26,952 bases of DNA from Oscillospiraceae bacterium (GTDB lineage Bacteria; Bacillota_A; Clostridia; Oscillospirales; CAG-272), in assembly GCA_015064425.1 (NCBI GenBank), contig SVSF01000013.1:1-26952 (forward strand), in the 5' to 3' direction. The position numbers and the translations under genes are program-made. Shown here piece after piece: positions 15,126 through 23,177 of the stretch; within the stretch, counting starts at the first letter, position 1, and every line of letters begins with the position of its first letter. A model generated the notes under the pieces. It saw nothing but the letters and a program-made list of their open reading frames with translations, was not told the DNA's origin and searched no databases.

Positions 15126-17204
15126 TTATTCGTCGTCTTCGATCTTAGCTTCAGCTATTATCTTCTGGGATATGTTAGCAGGAACTTCTTCGTAACGAGC
15201 GAAGACCATACTGTAGCTTCCCTTACCCTGAGTCATAGCACGAAGAGCGATAGTGTAATCCATCATTTCGGACATAGGAACTTCAGCTTCGAGCATCTGA
15301 TAGCCGGGCTTGTTTTCCATAGCAGCCATACCGAGAACTCTTCCGCGGCGCTTTGTAACGTCACCCATTGCATCTCCGAGGCAAGATTCGGGAACCTTAA
15401 CGGTAAGTGTCATAACAGGCTCAAGAATAACGGGATTTGCCTTGGGAAGTCCTTCCTTATATGCAAGTCTTGCAGCAAGTTTGAAGGAGATTTCATTAGA
15501 GTCAACAGGATGGTAAGATCCATCGTAAAGGTCAGCAGCAAGGTTAACAACAGGATATCCTGCGAGAACACCCTTTACCATTGCTTCCTGAAGTCCCTTT
15601 TCAACTGCGGGATAGTAGTTCTTGGGAACGCTTCCGCCTACTACGCTCTGCGTAAAGGTAAGTCCCTCATCCTCACCGGGAGCAAATTTGATCTTAACGT
15701 GACCGTACTGTCCGCTTCCTCCGGACTGCTTCTTATGCTTTCCTTCAACGTCAACGGGCTTCTTAATGGTCTCACGATATGCGATCTTGGGATCTCCGAG
15801 TTCAACGCCTGTACCATACTTGTTCTTAAGCTTGGAGACTACAACGTCTATATGGATATCACCGAGACCGGAGAGAAGAAGCTGCTTTGTTTCTGCATTG
15901 TTTTCATACTTGAGAGTTGAATCCTCTTCAAGGATCTTTGCAAAGCCGCCGGAAAGCTTATCTTCATCGCCCTTAGCCTTAGGAGATACTGCCTTTGTAT
16001 AGAATGCTTCGGGATATACTACGGGAGCGTATGCCTTTGCATCACCGTTAAGAGCAAGAGTATCGTTTGTCTTTGTATCGCCAAGCTTTGCTATCATACC
16101 GATATCGCCGCAAGACATCGCTGTAAGCTCTTCCTGCTTCTTACCCTTCATAGTGTAGAAGTGAGCCATCTTTTCTGTAGTGCCGGTTCTGATGTTCATA
16201 AGAGCCATATCGTTCTTAAGTTCGCCTGCCATAACCTTAAAGAATGACATCTTACCAACAAAGGGGTCAGCAATCGTCTTAAATACGAATATCTCAGGAT
16301 CACCTTCAGTAACGATCTTCTTTTCGATGATCTTGCCGTCTTCAACAATTCTTTCGCTGCCCTTAGCCGTATGTCTCGGGAAAGATCCTGCGATAGTATC
16401 AAGCAACACGCCTATGCCCCAAAGCTTCGTAGCGGAGCCACTGAATACGGGGGCAACGAGACCGTTGATAATACCCTCGTGAAGAGCCTCATAAGCCTCT
16501 TCGTCAGTAAAATCTTCGCCTGCGAAAAACTTTTCCATAAGGTCATCGCTTGTTACGGCGATAGCTTCACAGAAAGACTCTCTGTAGGACTTAGCCTTGT
16601 CCATAAAATCTGCAGGGATCTCTGTCTCGGAGCGATTACCCTTTTCATCATACTTGTAAGCCTTCATATTGATAAGGCTGAGGAATCCCTTGATCTGACC
16701 TCCGGATACCATAGGAACAAGTACGGGGCAAACTTCTGTTCCGAATCTGTCCTTGAGCTCACCGAAAGTGCGGTCAAAGTTTGCTTCGGAATCATCAAAC
16801 TTATTTATAAAGAAAGACTTGGGAATATTGGCTTCAGTAGCATTGTCCCATGCGATCTCTGCGCCAACCTCAAGGCCTGCTCTTGCATCAAGTGCAATAA
16901 CTGCAGCATCAGAAACTCTGAGAGCCTGGAGCATTTCACCTGCAAAATCAAAGTAACCGGGAGTGTCAAGTACATTTATCTTCATATCGCTCCAGTTAAC
17001 GTTAATGAGAGAAGACTGGAGAGTAAAGCCTCTCTTTATTTCTTCTGCATCATAGTCACAGACTGTATTTCCGTTAGTAGGATTACCCATTCTGTCAATA
17101 TTCTTTGTGAAATACAGGATAGCCTCAGCTATCATAGTTTTACCCGATCCGCTGTGTCCAAGCAAGCATACGTTACGGATCTGTTTTGTAGTAAATGTTG
17201 CCAT
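15126..17204 (-). CDS. Elongation factor G-like GTPase (EF-G2/FusA2 type)
   Basis: A 692-residue translational GTPase with the five-domain EF-G layout. Key motifs differ from housekeeping EF-G: P-loop GHSGSGKT (16-23) instead of GHIDAGKT, switch I EIKRGFTLQSS (55-65), switch II DTPGYFDF (80-87) with Tyr84 where catalytic His is usual, and NKFD (134-137) for NKMD. These are known marks of the EF-G2 branch, whose role is uncertain (Thermus EF-G2 supports translocation in vitro; other members have been tied to growth control). The bulk of the protein, including domain IV (SGGSGQYGHVKIKF and following), is intact. AAGGGGAAA precedes the ATG. Not in an str operon, which also argues against the main fusA gene. 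Confidence 0.85.
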   Translation of the reverse strand: MATFTTKQIRNVCLLGHSGSGKTMIAEAILYFTKNIDRMGNPTNGNTVCDYDAEEIKRGFTLQSSLINVNWSDMKINVLDTPGYFDFAGEMLQALRVSDAAVIALDARAGLEVGAEIAWDNATEANIPKSFFINKFDDSEANFDRTFGELKDRFGTEVCPVLVPMVSGGQIKGFLSLINMKAYKYDEKGNRSETEIPADFMDKAKSYRESFCEAIAVTSDDLMEKFFAGEDFTDEEAYEALHEGIINGLVAPVFSGSATKLWGIGVLLDTIAGSFPRHTAKGSERIVEDGKIIEKKIVTEGDPEIFVFKTIADPFVGKMSFFKVMAGELKNDMALMNIRTGTTEKMAHFYTMKGKKQEELTAMSCGDIGMIAKLGDTKTNDTLALNGDAKAYAPVVYPEAFYTKAVSPKAKGDEDKLSGGFAKILEEDSTLKYENNAETKQLLLSGLGDIHIDVVVSKLKNKYGTGVELGDPKIAYRETIKKPVDVEGKHKKQSGGSGQYGHVKIKFAPGEDEGLTFTQSVVGGSVPKNYYPAVEKGLQEAMVKGVLAGYPVVNLAADLYDGSYHPVDSNEISFKLAARLAYKEGLPKANPVILEPVMTLTVKVPESCLGDAMGDVTKRRGRVLGMAAMENKPGYQMLEAEVPMSEMMDYTIALRAMTQGKGSYSMVFARYEEVPANISQKIIAEAKIEDDE

Positions 17205-17286
17205 TTTTACATTTCCCCTTTATATAAAAGTATATTGTAATTTGAAATTTCTGACATATAAATGCCGAAAAACAAGCACTAGAAAA

Positions 17287-17315
17287 ATTATACTATAAAA
17301 TTCTTTTCATTTCAA
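17287..17315 (-). promoter_or_regulatory. Sigma-A promoter of the EF-G-like gene
   Basis: On the minus strand TTGAAA (17315-17310), exactly 17 bases, then a perfect TATAAT (17292-17287). Transcription should begin near 17280, giving a leader of about 75 bases with no recognised structure. Confidence 0.75.
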
Positions 17316-17369
17316 TAGGAAATTCATAAATTTCGCATTGTTAGTATAAAACTACAGTAAACAATTTTG

Positions 17370-18296
17370 TTAAGATTGCACAAAAATCCCTTGATAGGTG
17401 CCTCTTTTGACAAATTCCTTATCAATTTCGTTCATTACTACAAACTTTTTTCGACTCCATAATGGAGCAACAAGTTCATCCGGGGCACCGTCTCCCGTCA
17501 CTCTTCCAATTACAATATCTTGAGGTAAAAGCTCAAGTTGGGAGCAAACTATGTCAACGTATTCTTCAAGTTCCAAAGTCTTGTATTCACCGGAAAGATA
17601 TTGCCTTTCCATTACCGTTCCCTTTAAAATGTGTAGAAGATGTATTTTGATCTGTTCCGGATGTATACGTGCCATCTCACGTACCGTTTCAAGCATCATT
17701 TCCTTGTTTTCTCCCGGAAGTCCGTCAATAAGATGCACAGAACGTACTATTCCCGAAAGCTTATTAAATCCTTCTAAAAAGTCCTCATAACTGTGACAGC
17801 GGTTTATCTTCCCGGCAGTGATATCATGCACAGTTTGAAGTCCAAGTTCGACCACCAGATCCGTTTTTTTCGAAAGCTCGTGAAGATATTCCGCCACCTC
17901 ATCGGAAATGCAATCCGCTCTGGTTGCTATATTTATACCGACAACTCCGGGAATTTTAAGAGCACTCTCGTAGAGTTCCTTCAGCTTCGGCAAAGGTGCA
18001 TAAGTATTGGTAAACGCTTGGAAATACGCAATATACTTGGTTTCTCCCCACTTTTTTTGCATCTTCTCCGCAGCTTCATAAAACTGCTCCTCAACACTCT
18101 TGTGAGAGTCTGTCATTATAAATTTGCCGTTACAGTAGGTGCATCCTCCATATCCCTTGCTTCCGTCTATGTTCGGGCAAGTAAATCCGCAATCCAGCGT
18201 GATCTTGGCGCATTTTCCGCCGTAACGCTTTTTCATATAATAGTCATAGGTATAATATCTCTTGTTGCTGTCTGAATATATAAATGGGTTTTCCAT
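17370..18296 (-). CDS. YtqA-type (TIGR01212) radical SAM protein
   Basis: A 308-residue radical S-adenosylmethionine protein of the YtqA/YhcC family; these resemble Elp3-like radical SAM enzymes, and a precise reaction is not established to my knowledge. The cysteine region C36-GFT-C40 ... GYGGC52-TYC55 is the family's distinctive spacing for the iron-sulfur cluster, and HLIDGLPGENKEMM and IKIHLLHILKGTVMERQY are conserved family stretches. The frame is open from a TTG at 18353, but that codon lies in the -35 of the gene's own promoter, so the ATG at 18296 (AAGGCGG upstream) is the start. It is a single-gene unit; no clear terminator is visible at its end. Confidence 0.88.
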   Translation of the reverse strand: MENPFIYSDSNKRYYTYDYYMKKRYGGKCAKITLDCGFTCPNIDGSKGYGGCTYCNGKFIMTDSHKSVEEQFYEAAEKMQKKWGETKYIAYFQAFTNTYAPLPKLKELYESALKIPGVVGINIATRADCISDEVAEYLHELSKKTDLVVELGLQTVHDITAGKINRCHSYEDFLEGFNKLSGIVRSVHLIDGLPGENKEMMLETVREMARIHPEQIKIHLLHILKGTVMERQYLSGEYKTLELEEYVDIVCSQLELLPQDIVIGRVTGDGAPDELVAPLWSRKKFVVMNEIDKEFVKRGTYQGIFVQS

Positions 18297-18324
18297 AAGT
18301 CCCGCCTTGGCTTTGTTTTTATTT

Positions 18325-18353
18325 ATTATACATCTTGTTAAAAATTTAGTCAA
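18325..18353 (-). promoter_or_regulatory. Sigma-A promoter of the YtqA-type gene
   Basis: On the minus strand TTGACT (18353-18348), 17 bases, TATAAT (18330-18325). Transcription should begin near 18318, about 22 bases before the ATG. It is divergent from the DUF1846 promoter with about 19 bases between the two -35 boxes. Confidence 0.8.
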
Positions 18354-18371
18354 ATTTTATCATTCAACTTA

Positions 18372-18400
18372 TTGAATATTTTTCCATAGCGTGATATAAT
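18372..18400 (+). promoter_or_regulatory. Extended -10 promoter of the DUF1846 gene
   Basis: TTGAAT (18372-18377), 17 bases, TATAAT (18395-18400) with TGA in front (extended -10). Transcription should begin near 18407. Confidence 0.8.
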
Positions 18401-18433
18401 TTAAGGTGAGTTTGTTTGGAAGGATGTGTGAAA

Positions 18434-19921
18434 GTGAACGTAATAGGATTCGATAATGAAAAATATATCGCTCTTCAGTCAGAACAGATAAGGAAACGCA
18501 TCAGTACTTTTGGCGGTAAGCTCTACCTGGAGTTTGGCGGTAAGCTTTTCGATGACCATCACGCATCAAGAGTACTCCCGGGGTTTGCACCCGACAGTAA
18601 AATAACCATGCTTCTAAGCCTCTCATCAGATGTAGAGGTAGTTATAGTTATCAATGCCCGGGATATTGAAAATAACAAAACAAGAAGCGATATCGGCATA
18701 TCCTATGATAATGACGTTCTGAGACTAATCGATGCCTTCAGAGCAATAGATCTCTACGTTGGAAGCGTAGTTATCTCTCAGTTCAACAACCAGGGCGCGG
18801 CTATAGCCTTTAAAAACAAGCTTGAAATGTTAGGTCTCAAGGTATTCCTTCACTACAATATCGAGGGATATCCTTACAATATACAGCACATAGTTAGCGA
18901 CGAGGGGCTTGGCAAAAACGATTATATCGAAACCTCCCGTCCTCTTGTGGTACTCACCGCTCCCGGTCCCGGATCCGGTAAAATGGCTACCTGTCTTTCT
19001 CAGCTTTATCATGAAAACAAACGCGGCGTAAAGGCAGGCTACGCAAAGTTTGAGACCTTCCCCATATGGAATCTTCCCCTCAAGCATCCCGTAAACATCG
19101 CATATGAGGCGGCAACGGCAGACCTTAACGATGTTAATATGATAGACCCTTTCCACCTCGAAGCATATGGGGAGACAGCGGTAAATTATAACAGAGACAT
19201 CGAGATCTTTCCTGTTCTAAACGCGATATTCGACAGCATATACGGCAAAAGCCCCTATAGATCCCCTACAGATATGGGCGTAAATATGGCAGGCTACTGC
19301 ATCTCCGATAACGATGCATGCTGCCGAGCCAGCAAAGAAGAGGTAATACGCCGTTACTTCGCGGTAATGTGCGACAGAAGAAAAGGCAAGGTCAGCGAAT
19401 CCTCCGTGCAGAAGGTAGAAACACTTATGCGTCAGGCAGGAATATCTGTTGATGACAGACCCGTAGTCAAAGCGGCTATTGACCGCTCAATTTCAACAAA
19501 TAATCAGCCTGCGGTAGCCATAGAACTTCCCAACGGAAGCATAATCACAGGCAAAACGAGCGAGCTCTTGGGTGCAGCTTCAGCGGCTCTCTTAAACGCG
19601 GTAAAAGCACTCTCTCATATAGAAAAGTGCAAGCATCTCATAGCTCCCGAAACAATAGAACCTATCCAGGAGCTTAAAATAAAGACTTTGGGCAATCACA
19701 ACCCAAGACTGCACACCGATGAAGTACTTATAGCTCTTGCAATCAGTGCCACAAGAAATGAAGCGGCAGCAGAGGCAATGTCAAAGCTCAATCTTTTGCG
19801 AGGCTGCGAAGCACACTCAACGGTCATCCTTTCCCAGGTTGATGAGGACGTGTTCAGAAAGCTCGGAATAAGACTTACCTGTGAGCCTCACTACTATACC
19901 AAAAAACTTTATCATAAATAA
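18434..19921 (+). CDS. DUF1846 domain-containing protein
   Basis: A 495-residue cytoplasmic protein that matches the DUF1846 family over its whole length: N-terminal MNVIGFDNEKYIALQSEQI, then KLYLEFGGKLFDDHHASRVLPGF, and a central nucleotide-binding-like loop GPGSGK (178-183). The biochemical role of the family is not established; structures show a multi-domain fold that may bind a nucleotide or phosphorylated ligand. The frame is open from a TTG at 18416 with two GTG codons at 18428 and 18434. The second GTG is chosen because GGAAGG (18418-18423) is 10 bases upstream and the protein then starts as its relatives do. Transcribed alone between its promoter and the 19928-19954 terminator. Confidence 0.88.
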   Translation: MNVIGFDNEKYIALQSEQIRKRISTFGGKLYLEFGGKLFDDHHASRVLPGFAPDSKITMLLSLSSDVEVVIVINARDIENNKTRSDIGISYDNDVLRLIDAFRAIDLYVGSVVISQFNNQGAAIAFKNKLEMLGLKVFLHYNIEGYPYNIQHIVSDEGLGKNDYIETSRPLVVLTAPGPGSGKMATCLSQLYHENKRGVKAGYAKFETFPIWNLPLKHPVNIAYEAATADLNDVNMIDPFHLEAYGETAVNYNRDIEIFPVLNAIFDSIYGKSPYRSPTDMGVNMAGYCISDNDACCRASKEEVIRRYFAVMCDRRKGKVSESSVQKVETLMRQAGISVDDRPVVKAAIDRSISTNNQPAVAIELPNGSIITGKTSELLGAASAALLNAVKALSHIEKCKHLIAPETIEPIQELKIKTLGNHNPRLHTDEVLIALAISATRNEAAAEAMSKLNLLRGCEAHSTVILSQVDEDVFRKLGIRLTCEPHYYTKKLYHK

Positions 19922-19927
19922 AAAAGC

Positions 19928-19954
19928 ATCCCGAAGACGTAAAGTCTTCGGGAT
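19928..19954 (+). terminator. Terminator between convergent DUF1846 and AgcS genes
   Basis: A perfect 11-bp stem ATCCCGAAGAC/GTCTTCGGGAT (19928-19938 and 19944-19954) with loop GTAAA, followed on the plus strand by CTCTTTATT and on the minus strand by GCTTTTTTAT. The better U tract is on the minus strand, so it should serve both genes. Confidence 0.85.
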
Positions 19955-19964
19955 CTCTTTATTA

Positions 19965-21374
19965 TCAGTCTTTTTTCTTCTTTGCGATCTTTGCAACCGT
20001 TCCGCCGAGAGCGAAAAGTGCAATGGCGTTGGGAAGTACCATAAGGTAATTGAACGCGTCTGTAAGCTCCCATACAAGGTCATTACTTACCATTGTTCCG
20101 AGGAAGATAAACGCAAGGGCTATGATAGAATAGATAACCGTGCACACTTTAGGATTCTTCTTGCCGAAAAGATATACAACGTTGATCTTACCAAACATAT
20201 TCCAGCTGAGTACTGTGGAAAATGCGAAGAAGAACAAGCATACAGCAACGAACATAGCGCCCAAATCAGCTCCGAAAAGTGTACCGAATGCTGTCTGAGC
20301 AAGATTAGATTTGCTTATAGTCTCAGTAACCTCTCCGAAATATCCGTTTGCAAGAGGACCGCCCTCTGTGTAAAGAGTAGAGATAATAACAAGTGCGTTG
20401 AGAGTAAGAACTATAAATGTATCTATAAATACACCGATCATAGCAACAACGCCCTGGTCGTGAGGATCCTTAACGTCTGCAAGAGCATGTGCATGAGGTG
20501 TAGAACCCATACCTGCTTCGTTGGAGAAAAGACCTCTCTTTGCACCCTGGCTGATAGCAGCCTTGATAGCTGCACCAAAAGTACCGCCGAGGATAGCTGT
20601 AGGTGTAAATGCATACTTAAAGATCATACCGAAAGTAGCGGGGATAGCAGTAATATTAGCACAAAGAATAACGATACCGCCGATAAGGAATATACCCGCC
20701 ATAATAGGAACAAGCTTTTCTGTAACAGAGGCAAGTCTCTTAACACCGCCAATAAAGATAATAGCGCAGATAATTACAAGTACGATACCCATTACCCATG
20801 TAGGAACACCGAAAGCCGTGTTCATTGTGGAACCGATAGAGTTTGACTGAACCATAGATCCCATGAATCCGAGAGCAAGGATAGTCGCCACTGAGAAGAA
20901 GCCTGCAAGGAACTTACCGAACTTACCCTTGAATGCCTCTGTGATATAGTAAACGGGACCACCCTGAATATTGCCGTTCTCGTCTGTCTTACGTGTTGTG
21001 ATAGCAAGAGTTGCCTCTGCATATATGGTAGCCATACCGAGGAATGCGATAACCCACATCCAGAAGATAGCGCCGGGACCGCCTACAAGGATAGCGCCGG
21101 AAGCGCCGACGATATTACCTGTACCTACCTGAGCGGCAATAGCGGTAGCGAGAGCCTGGAATGAGCTCATTCCCTTTCCGTCTTTTTTGCCGAAAAGCTT
21201 AATGTTACCAAATACCTTCTTCAAACCTTCGCCAAAGCAGCGAACCTGTACAAAACGTGTGCGGATAGTGAAATAAAGACCTACTGCAATAAGAAGGATA
21301 ATGAGAATGTAGCTGGAAAGATACTCATTGACCTTACACACAATGTCATAGATGTTTTTTTCAAGATTACCCAT
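19965..21374 (-). CDS. AgcS/AlsT family alanine or glycine:sodium symporter
   Basis: A 469-residue inner-membrane transporter of the AGCS family that brings in alanine or glycine with Na+. About eleven membrane helices; the conserved GTGNIVGASGAILVGGPGA block lies near residues 95-115 and the family signature GLFSNEAGMGSTPHAHA is present in the middle. It ends in a short lysine tail. An open frame continues 79 codons upstream, but this crosses a riboswitch and terminator; ATG at 21374 with AAAGGAGA upstream is the start. The glycine riboswitch in the leader says that glycine controls this gene and favours glycine as a physiological substrate. Confidence 0.92.
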   Translation of the reverse strand: MGNLEKNIYDIVCKVNEYLSSYILIILLIAVGLYFTIRTRFVQVRCFGEGLKKVFGNIKLFGKKDGKGMSSFQALATAIAAQVGTGNIVGASGAILVGGPGAIFWMWVIAFLGMATIYAEATLAITTRKTDENGNIQGGPVYYITEAFKGKFGKFLAGFFSVATILALGFMGSMVQSNSIGSTMNTAFGVPTWVMGIVLVIICAIIFIGGVKRLASVTEKLVPIMAGIFLIGGIVILCANITAIPATFGMIFKYAFTPTAILGGTFGAAIKAAISQGAKRGLFSNEAGMGSTPHAHALADVKDPHDQGVVAMIGVFIDTFIVLTLNALVIISTLYTEGGPLANGYFGEVTETISKSNLAQTAFGTLFGADLGAMFVAVCLFFFAFSTVLSWNMFGKINVVYLFGKKNPKVCTVIYSIIALAFIFLGTMVSNDLVWELTDAFNYLMVLPNAIALFALGGTVAKIAKKKKD

Positions 21375-21397
21375 GATGTTCTCCTTTAAAAAGAAAT

Positions 21398-21426
21398 AAA
21401 AAAATAGAGCTGCCGCACGGCAACTC
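21398..21426 (-). terminator. Expression-platform terminator of the glycine riboswitch
   Basis: On the minus strand GAGTTGCCG pairs with CGGCAGCTC (21426-21418 and 21415-21407, one G-U) around a TG loop and is followed by TATTTTTTTATTT. It stands between the aptamer and the agcS ribosome binding site, so control is by premature termination. The competing anti-terminator was not resolved by eye, so on/off polarity is open. Confidence 0.8.
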
Positions 21427-21479
21427 CGGAAATCTTGGATATAAGCAGAAAAAGAATAAATATACGAAGTCTTTTCCCT

Positions 21480-21582
21480 GCCCTGTCCTTTTGCCTGAGA
21501 GATTCGGATAGGCTCTTTATCAGCACTATCCTTGCACCTTCGGCACTCATAAACCCAAATCGGCTTTGAGATTCTCCAGAGC
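21480..21582 (-). promoter_or_regulatory. Glycine riboswitch, single aptamer
   Basis: On the minus strand P1 GCTCTG (21582-21577) pairs with CAGGGC (21485-21480); inside are GGAGAATCTC, the conserved GCCGAAGGTGCAA, a variable GGATAG/CTATCC stem and the conserved AATCTCTCAGGCAAAAGGAC. These are the core elements of one glycine aptamer. Only one copy is present instead of the common tandem pair. About 20 bases upstream lies a small hairpin TCCGA/TCGGA (21615-21600) that may be a remnant or helper. Such singlets often sit upstream of sodium:alanine symporter genes, as here. Confidence 0.92.
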
Positions 21583-21644
21583 TTCCTCCACCCTCGGTCT
21601 CCGAAAATCATCGGATCCTGACGGTATCTGCGGAATATAGAGGG

Positions 21645-21673
21645 ATTATACCACGCATTTTTGCTTTTGTCAA
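21645..21673 (-). promoter_or_regulatory. Consensus promoter of the glycine riboswitch-agcS unit
   Basis: On the minus strand a perfect TTGACA (21673-21668), 17 bases, a perfect TATAAT (21650-21645) preceded by TGG (extended -10). Transcription should begin near 21638, giving a leader of about 264 bases that fills the gap before agcS. No terminator separates it from the peptidase gene ending at 21689, so transcripts from the peptide cluster may also enter this leader. Confidence 0.88.
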
Positions 21674-21688
21674 GTTGTTATTAACAAA

Positions 21689-22165
21689 TTATTTGCTTTT
21701 TTTGAAGAATTTTCTGATATTGGATCTAAGCTTTCTTAAAGGGCGTATCACGCCGTGCCAAAAGCAAACGTAAGCTCTGTAAGTAAGAGAGCTAACAGAC
21801 ACGTATCTTTCGCCTCTGTAGAATGCCTTTAGCACCCCGATAAGCTGCCCTCTTTCCACCTTTTCGGTGTTTATCTGATTGTCGCCTATACAGAGAAAAG
21901 AGCCGTCAGGGCACAATTTTACCGCTCTGTGAAGAACGAACTGTCCTCCCTTGCGCTTGTAAAACAATACGTCATATTTTTTGATGCCTGCTTCCTCAAA
22001 AGACGACAGTACCACGCTGTCCTTTCCCTGCCTCAGCATAGGGAGCATACTTGTACCCATAGGAGAAAAACGCACGGTCTTCCCTTCTGCCAATCTTTCT
22101 CTTATAATAGGCTCAAGCTCCGAAAGTGATGCCGCCTTTGGCTCCGGCTTATTCAAGGAATCCAT
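21689..22165 (-). CDS. S24/S26 (signal-peptidase-like) serine peptidase of a peptide cluster
   Basis: A 158-residue protein with the S26 fold: the nucleophile motif GTSML-P with Ser39, a strand ending in LHR with His79, and IGDN (93-96) as in signal peptidases. His79 takes the place of the usual bacterial Lys general base, as in the endoplasmic-reticulum type. No convincing membrane anchor precedes the domain; the C-terminus is basic and amphipathic (LRKLRSNIRKFFKKSK), perhaps membrane-associated. The start overlaps the end of the PqqD gene by 17 bases, so it is the last gene of a tightly coupled trio. By context it is the likely leader peptidase for the peptide encoded upstream; that is inference. 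Confidence 0.75.
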   Translation of the reverse strand: MDSLNKPEPKAASLSELEPIIRERLAEGKTVRFSPMGTSMLPMLRQGKDSVVLSSFEEAGIKKYDVLFYKRKGGQFVLHRAVKLCPDGSFLCIGDNQINTEKVERGQLIGVLKAFYRGERYVSVSSLTYRAYVCFWHGVIRPLRKLRSNIRKFFKKSK

Positions 22166-22409
22166 TGTCCGAAAGCTTCTTTACGAAGCCCTCCGCGCCC
22201 TGCCTTGCCGTTGCTTCGTCAACGTCGTATTCGGCAAGCAAAGCCTTAACAAGTCCGTCAATATCGGAACCCTCTTCAAGCTTCTCCCAAAGGGTCTTAC
22301 CCGTCTCGTTCAAGCTTATCATAAGATTCAAATTAAGCTCGTCTCCCGAAGGAAGAGCAACCGTCTGTCCCGCTACCTCACGGAGAATAAATCCCTTTTT
22401 AAGTTTCAT
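22149..22409 (-). CDS. PqqD family peptide-recognition protein
   Basis: An 86-residue stand-alone PqqD-type protein. It begins with a beta-rich stretch (KKGFILREVAGQTVALPSG), then the LMISLNETGKTLWEKLEEGSDIDGL region typical of PqqD, and a C-terminal helical part ending in LSDNGFLE. PqqD proteins are small winged-helix folds that bind the leader of a precursor peptide and present it to a radical SAM enzyme (RiPP recognition element). It overlaps the kinase-like gene by 11 bases and the peptidase gene by 17. The nearby radical SAM maturase has no N-terminal recognition domain of its own, so this protein would supply it. Confidence 0.85.
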   Translation of the reverse strand: MKLKKGFILREVAGQTVALPSGDELNLNLMISLNETGKTLWEKLEEGSDIDGLVKALLAEYDVDEATARQGAEGFVKKLSDNGFLE

Positions 22410-23115
22410 TTTTGTTTATCCTTTCCGCCGCCGACATGGTTCTGTATGACATAAGCGCGGCTTCCTCTTCCATATTACATTCCATACGCCACACAGGCAC
22501 TTTCTTGAACAAGATATCCAAAAGCTCCATAAGTTTAAGAGTAAAGCCCGGATCCTTTGACCTTGCCGTCTGCTCCAAAATAGCGTGTATAGCCGATGAG
22601 CCTCCGTAAGGCTCTATTTTATTTTCCGTACCTCTGGCAAGTATGCAAATACCGCCCAAAGGTACACGAATGTTTACGCTCTTGTCGTATTTTCCGCTCC
22701 ACGGTGTACCGTAGGCATACCACACACCGTCGACCAATCTTAATGCAGGCTTGTCGTCGTTAAGTATAAACACTTCATCCCCAAAGACCTTTTTCCAAAG
22801 CTTCGTGTGAGTGGATTTGCCCGTACCGCAGGGAGCCGAAAAAAGGTATGCTCTGCCGTCCTTTACTACCGCAGAGGAATGGAGCATCATTCCGTCAAAC
22901 TTCAAAAGCTGACGGTAAAACGAGCCTCCTGTGCATAAATATTCGCAATCCTCCTCGGAAAGATGGGGCTGCCTTTCTTTAAGTCCTCTCCAATCGGAGT
23001 GTATGACTATGTCAGCCTCTCTGCTATCAATAAGATAAGGCTCCGCTTGAACGACAGTCCGCCCGAAGGACTCCATCTCAATATTAAGATCTGCAATACG
23101 GTAATTTTTTTTCAT
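22399..23115 (-). CDS. HPr-kinase-like (HprK/SerK-type) P-loop protein of a peptide cluster
   Basis: A 238-residue protein resembling the catalytic domain of HPr kinase. Visible: LHSSAVV (78-84) before a P-loop APCGTGKST (94-102), LNDDKPALR (118-126) with the acidic pair D120-D121, and GTPWSGK (136-142). The N-terminal domain of true HPr kinase is absent, and no HPr gene is near. Homologues in Bacillota lasso-peptide clusters (paeninodin type) phosphorylate the precursor's C-terminal Ser, so a peptide kinase role is the best guess. The ATG at 23115 has only a weak GGTGAT 5 bases upstream. It leads the overlapping kinase-pqqD-peptidase trio, whose G+C is visibly higher than that of the radical SAM gene before it. 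Confidence 0.75.
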   Translation of the reverse strand: MKKNYRIADLNIEMESFGRTVVQAEPYLIDSREADIVIHSDWRGLKERQPHLSEEDCEYLCTGGSFYRQLLKFDGMMLHSSAVVKDGRAYLFSAPCGTGKSTHTKLWKKVFGDEVFILNDDKPALRLVDGVWYAYGTPWSGKYDKSVNIRVPLGGICILARGTENKIEPYGGSSAIHAILEQTARSKDPGFTLKLMELLDILFKKVPVWRMECNMEEEAALMSYRTMSAAERINKNET

Positions 23116-23177
23116 ATGATCACCATGATAATCATTTTGGCTCCGGACTTGGGCACAGATTCAATCTTTCAATTAAA

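Noticed and set aside
15051..15920. Long plus-strand frame opposite the EF-G-like gene (similar ones at 16371-17240, 19881-20846 and 25749-26645)
   Set aside because: All are antisense shadows of strongly biased real genes (EF-G-like, AgcS, surface protein), with no binding site or domain pattern.
18297..18353. TTG start at 18353 for the YtqA-type protein
   Set aside because: This TTG is part of the -35 element TTGACT of the gene's own promoter, so it cannot be in the message.
21375..21611. 79-codon N-terminal extension of the AgcS frame
   Set aside because: It runs through the terminator and glycine aptamer; the ATG at 21374 has a proper ribosome binding site and matches the family's N-terminus.
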